Part shown: positions 59,786 to 64,000 of the stretch, one piece after another | How positions within the stretch are numbered: the stretch's first letter is position 1 | How the letters are laid out: each line of letters begins with the position of its first letter | Source: Leptobrachium leishanense | Lineage: Eukaryota > Chordata > Amphibia > Anura > Megophryidae | Length of the DNA: 64,000 nucleotides | Reading direction: 5' to 3' | Assembly: GCA_009667805.1 (NCBI GenBank) | Contig: CM019069.1 | Location: 51,644,422 to 51,708,421, forward strand | The notes under the pieces: model-generated | What the model saw: only the letters and a program-made list of their open reading frames with translations | Database searches by the model: none | What the model was told of the DNA's origin: nothing | Position numbers and translations under genes: made by a program

Positions 59786-61235
59786 CGTGACAAATGGACA
59801 ATGCCATCGCTTTGGAACTAAAAATAAAAAAAATTTTGTTTTCTTTTAGATATTCATTGTCACGTTTAGTATCAATCCAAAGGCCAGACTCTGACCTGAC
59901 CAATGACACCTCACTTGCCCTTGTGAGGTGTAAAGATTAGTGTTGCAGGGTTCTAAAGTCGCCCCCCCGTGATCTTCGCTGCAGTACAACGGTTTCGGTT
60001 TTTGATGTACCATTTTGTAACCACGGATTGTGCCATCACATCCATACTTGTTGGTGACAAGAGAAATGAGATGGTTAGTTAGTGCAGCATCATTGTTCAC
60101 TTTATAATTGAAAAGTGAAAAATATTGCTGTGTTAGAAAGAAAAAAAATAAAGAAATATTTATTTTTAAGTAAAACCTGGTCATGTTCTGGCCTTTCCAG
60201 TGATATCTCACATGACTCTGTAGCTGCTATGGTGTTGGAGATACAGAGGTCCAAATGCCCATATTTATCCTTTCTCTGGGCCTATCCTGGGGCATGGGCC
60301 TGGAGCTGCTGCTCCATCAGTCCCTATGTTAATCCGGCCCTTTCTGCATTGTTGGGCATTTCTATATCTATATCTCTAACTCCATAGCAGCTACAGGGTC
60401 ATGTGAGGTATTACTGGAAAGGCCAGAGCATGGTCTTTCCAATGATACCAAACATGACCAGGTTTTATTTAACAATAAAAATAAATATTTCTTAATTGTT
60501 TTATGTCTAACACAGCAACATTTTTTGCTTTTCAATTATAAAGTGAACAATGATGCTGCACTAACTCACCAACAAGTGTGGAGGTGATGGCACAGTCCGT
60601 AGTTACAAATTGTTAGATCAAAACCTAAACTGCAGCACTGCAGCGAAGAGTACTGGGCGGGGGGTCATTGGACCCATGCGTCTCTAATCTTTACACCTCA
60701 AGTGAGGAGTCATTGAACAGGTCTGAGTCTGGCCTTTGTATTGATACCAAACGTGACAATTTAAAATCTAAAAGAAAAGAAAACAAAAATATATATATTT
60801 TTAGGACAAAAGCGATGACATTGTCCATTTGTCACATATAAAATGAGCAATACCACTTCCATTACTCACCTTCTCATTTCCCACGCTGGGAGCAAGTTCA
60901 GTGGTTTATACATAGTCATATTATTCATAAAACACCATCCTCCAAAACACAAGGGAAATATTTCATTTTTTGATTAAAATAGTGTATTTTATTTCAGAAA
61001 AATGCAGTAAAAAGTTCCCATTTCATTTTTTTTTCTTACAAGAATTCCCTATAGAATATATAACAACAAAGGTTTGGATGATTAAATGGGAAAAAATAAT
61101 CTTACATGCTTTAAATGCCTGAAATCTGAATGAATAATTATTAATCAAACAGTAACTGCCTGGTTAGATATACCCGTATCTGCACTATTAAATAACTAAA
61201 ATATGTTTTCATTACATTAAATTCCAAAAAAAGCC

Positions 61236-62865
61236 CACCAAAATATTCAGCCTGACAATGTGCATTTGCGAAATTGCTGTTGCCAGCTAACTGGGGTAGG
61301 CTATCCAATCCAATGGCTCTCAATGCAAGCTCTTTGAGAGTGCATAGCTAGATACATGGCTAGTTCATCGGTTTTCTGGTAATTCGTCATAGTCAGAGGG
61401 CTGATTCAGCCTTCAAGGTGAGGTGGAAAAAGGAGGAAGAACATGCAAATCAAGGTGTTCATTCACTTCGCAATGCCTCGAGTGTCCCTTTAAATGGCAG
61501 TGAGTAAAATATTTGGAAACAAGTCAATTCGGCATAATTTTACTATTAATGATACCACTGTACCTATTCCTTGGTTACTGATGCTTGATTAGCCAACATT
61601 GGCTCCTCTAGTATTCCTATTGATGTTCCTTCTGATAGGAAATACAATTCAGAAATCCCTTTTGTACCTTTTTAAACCTAATGACTAGGCATGCTCTATT
61701 ATCATCATTTAATTAAAAAAGACTTGTTATTTCTTGCTGTTTGCTGTTTGTAAGGAGGTTTGTTTCGGAAAGTTTTAATGTAGTGATACGATTGGACAAC
61801 ATGGAAAAGAGAATATAATTGCTCTACCTTCGCTGAAAAACAAAAGAAAAATATATTTGAAATATGTGATTTTAAAGGTATACAGAATGTCACGACAGAC
61901 ACAGTTTTGGAGAGCAAACTGATAAACCTCTTTATAAATGTGTCAGTTTATCTATCTGACACAGTTACTAAACAGATTAATGAGCAATTAAACAATTAGC
62001 GTGATCTTCACACATCTTTTCATTGATTGTCAGGGGCCATTAAATCTCTCATGATAAGACAGCATGTTATTGCCCAGAAACCATTCTTTATCTCTGTGTT
62101 TCAAAGTAAGTTGTCTTTACAGTGAACATTGGATGAGGAATGATGTTTTCTGAAACCTTTTTTAAAAGACAGACAAAAATGAATTGTCTCCATAGCGCTG
62201 ATCTACATCAAGCAATTTATCTAGAGATTGTTATGTAGTCACATATGAAACATATGGCTATATCTTAAAGGCTGATACACTGTCTTCCAAAACTACATCT
62301 TAGAGGCTGATACCCTGTCATCTAATGGTAGATTATAGCAATATGTTTTTAATATTAATGGTACTGCAAAGGCAAATTCCCTGTTTCTGATTAAACATGT
62401 TGCAGATAGAATAATCTTTAATGTATTTGATACATCCATTGCTGCTTCAGGATACTATAAAAACTATTATTTACGGTGCGGATGAAGAAGTAACCCCTTT
62501 CAACTTGCTTTTGTTCACTGACCTATAGTCTCGTTGTTCGAACGATCTCAAATTTGATTTTTATACTTGCTGTTCTGTTTGCTCATTTTCTATTAACTCA
62601 CGTGAAAAGTTCCAGCTAGAAAAAATAATAATTATGAAGTATCTTTTTTATCATTGGATTGTCATTTAATTTTCATGAATGTTAGGTGAAGGCTTTCAAT
62701 GGGAATTTGTTTCTCTGGATGTTTAATGAATTTCGTGGGGTGGATCAGGAGATGTCATTTGTGTTGTGGTCTAGAGAATGGGATAGATAGAAAATCACTT
62801 TGTTCACATAAATGTTGTATTAATACCTGGCAATGTGCATGTCTAATACCCCATTTAAAACTATC
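61236..62865. other. No gene seen
   Basis: AT-rich unassigned sequence. 61483 (GAGTGTCCCTTTAAATGG) is a reversed TTAA-type MITE end. Confidence 0.5.
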
Positions 62866-63032
62866 AGGTCTATTCACTGAAGGTAAAACTCAGGAGAATT
62901 GGCAGGAGAAGTGAAAATTCGAGGTCAGAATAGCCAAATAAGAAAAATTCTCCCATTTATCTCATTTTCCAAATCGGCTATTTGGTCTAGATTGTTCTCT
63001 TCTCCTGAGTCTCACCTTTACTGAATAGACCT
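62866..63032. mobile_element. Short palindromic MITE, copy 2
   Basis: 167 bp, ends AGGTCTATTCACTGAAGGTA and TACTGAATAGACCT in inverted form. A second inverted block (ACTCAGGAGAA facing TTCTCCTGAGT) lies just inside. It matches 1269-1450 throughout and is less decayed. Confidence 0.8.
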
Positions 63033-63186
63033 CTATATTACTTATATCATTATTATACTATCACTTTCAGATTCTGGCCTCTTATCAACATTGTCCTGAC
63101 TGATTCAGCACCTAAACTGCCATTGGAACCTGTGTTTAAAGGTCCCCCAATACCTTCTCCCAAATGATCCTTTATCCTTCACTTGT
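63033..63186. other. Short spacer, no feature
   Basis: Unassigned stretch before the family C copy. Confidence 0.5.
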
Positions 63187-63190
63187 TTAA

Positions 63191-64000
63191 CCCTTTCCAT
63201 GCGGAGGACGCGCTCAGCGCGTCCTCCGCATGGCTCCCGCTGTGCGGAGGACGCGCTGAGCGCGTCCTCCCTTTGGGGTCAGCGTTCGGCCAGGTTCCGG
63301 CCGATCGCTGGCCCCCCCGGTGCGGGCTGACATCCTCGATGTCAGCCCAGCATCCGAACCGCCGCCAATGAAATTAGGTGTCATCGCGGCAGCGCGATGA
63401 CACCTAATTCAGGCGCCCCCCTGCATGTGCGGAGGAGGCGCCTGAAAGGGAGGGGGGGAGGTCCTTCGGACCTCTCTCCCTCCCGATCGGCGGCGTTGCG
63501 GGGGTTAACCCAGGAACCATTTGGAAGGGCACAGCCTGCCCTTCCAAATGGTGCCTGGCATTAACCCCTGGGGAGCTGGATCGCGAATCGGCGCTGAAAA
63601 GCGCCGGTTCGTGATCCTTTCCCGGAGCTGGCCGACATCTTGGATGTCGACCAAGCCTCCGGGAACTCCCCCTGAGGACTGGCGTCATCGTGCATAGCAC
63701 GATGACGCCAGTCCTAGAGTTAACCCCTAACTGCCACCAACGGTGGAGATAGGGAGTGACAATGAACTCCCTATCTCCCGATCCGTGGCAGCTAGGGGTT
63801 AATGTTTGGTATGGTTGGATCGGCCAGAGCATGGCCGTTCCAACGATAACAAACACGAAAGTGAAAAAAGTTTTTTAAAAAAAAAAAATTTAAAATAAAA
63901 AAATATATATATTTAAAAATAAATTATAAAAAAAAATAAACATTTTTTTTTTCTTTTTTTGGTTTGTTAATGCAGCAATATTGTTCCCATTTCAATTATA
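63191..64000. mobile_element. Family C hairpin-array element, runs off the window
   Basis: It starts after TTAA (63187-63190) with CCCTTTCCATGCGGAGG. It follows the copy at 17827 hairpin by hairpin: AGGACGCGCTCAGCGCGTCC, GGCTGACATC...GATGTCAGCC, GGTGTCATCGCG...CGCGATGACACC, CATTTGGAAGGGCA...TGCCCTTCCAAATG, GCGTCATCGTGC...GCACGATGACGC. The window ends in the family K-like AT-rich module, so its right terminus is not visible. ORFs of up to 150 codons here are by-products of the GC-rich palindromes. Confidence 0.8.

Overview
The window looks like intergenic or intronic DNA from a vertebrate, most likely an anuran amphibian (inference). I found no host exon, no functional tRNA or rRNA gene and no bacterial gene organisation. 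What is recognisable is a dense, layered set of transposable elements. Most are short non-autonomous DNA transposons of several families, with fewer retroelements. Proline-to-stop scale ORFs elsewhere fall inside repeats and do not resemble host proteins.

Layout. 1-4.4 kb: three copies of a CpG-rich family B with 3-bp target duplications (PIF/Harbinger-like), one carrying a tRNA-type SINE. 6.1-8.6 kb: a hAT-like fragment, a probable solo LTR (6532-7471), a second SINE and a fold-back with a hammerhead-ribozyme-like core in its loop. 9.5-16.7 kb: hAT-like family G copies with 8-bp target duplications, plus older repeats. 17.7-19.7 kb: a family B copy split by a TTAA-flanked element (family C) built almost entirely from hairpins. 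19.8-21.6 kb: a degraded repeat split by the 3' part of a non-LTR retrotransposon. 26.7-33.8 kb: C and D fragments, a 98-bp-arm hairpin, and a frameshifted CR1/L2-like LINE tail. 31.8-42.7 kb: four copies of family E (about 0.9 kb, ends in terminal palindromes), a Tc1 3' fragment split by a hAT-like element, and a hAT-like fragment split by an E copy. 43.5-47.8 kb: a family D relative split by a hAT-like element with a minisatellite, another D copy and two B copies. 48-52.8 kb: two fold-backs, then D and B copies. 54.2-55.7 kb: an old repeat split by a hAT-like element with an exact 8-bp duplication. 57.8-61.2 kb: a very large inverted repeat, one arm of which contains an almost intact Tc1 transposon. 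63.2 kb to the end: a second hairpin-array element C.

The only nearly intact protein gene is the Tc1 transposase (58385-59407, minus strand). It is full length with a DD34E catalytic triad but has one in-frame stop at codon 14. At least seven nested insertions can be read because a second copy, or the other arm, preserves the empty site; this gives a relative history of the locus. The features most worth follow-up are the family C hairpin array with apparently compensatory stem changes, the terminal-palindrome family E, and fold-backs whose loops carry hammerhead-like motifs. All comparisons were made by eye; identities are estimates and family names without a database search are provisional.
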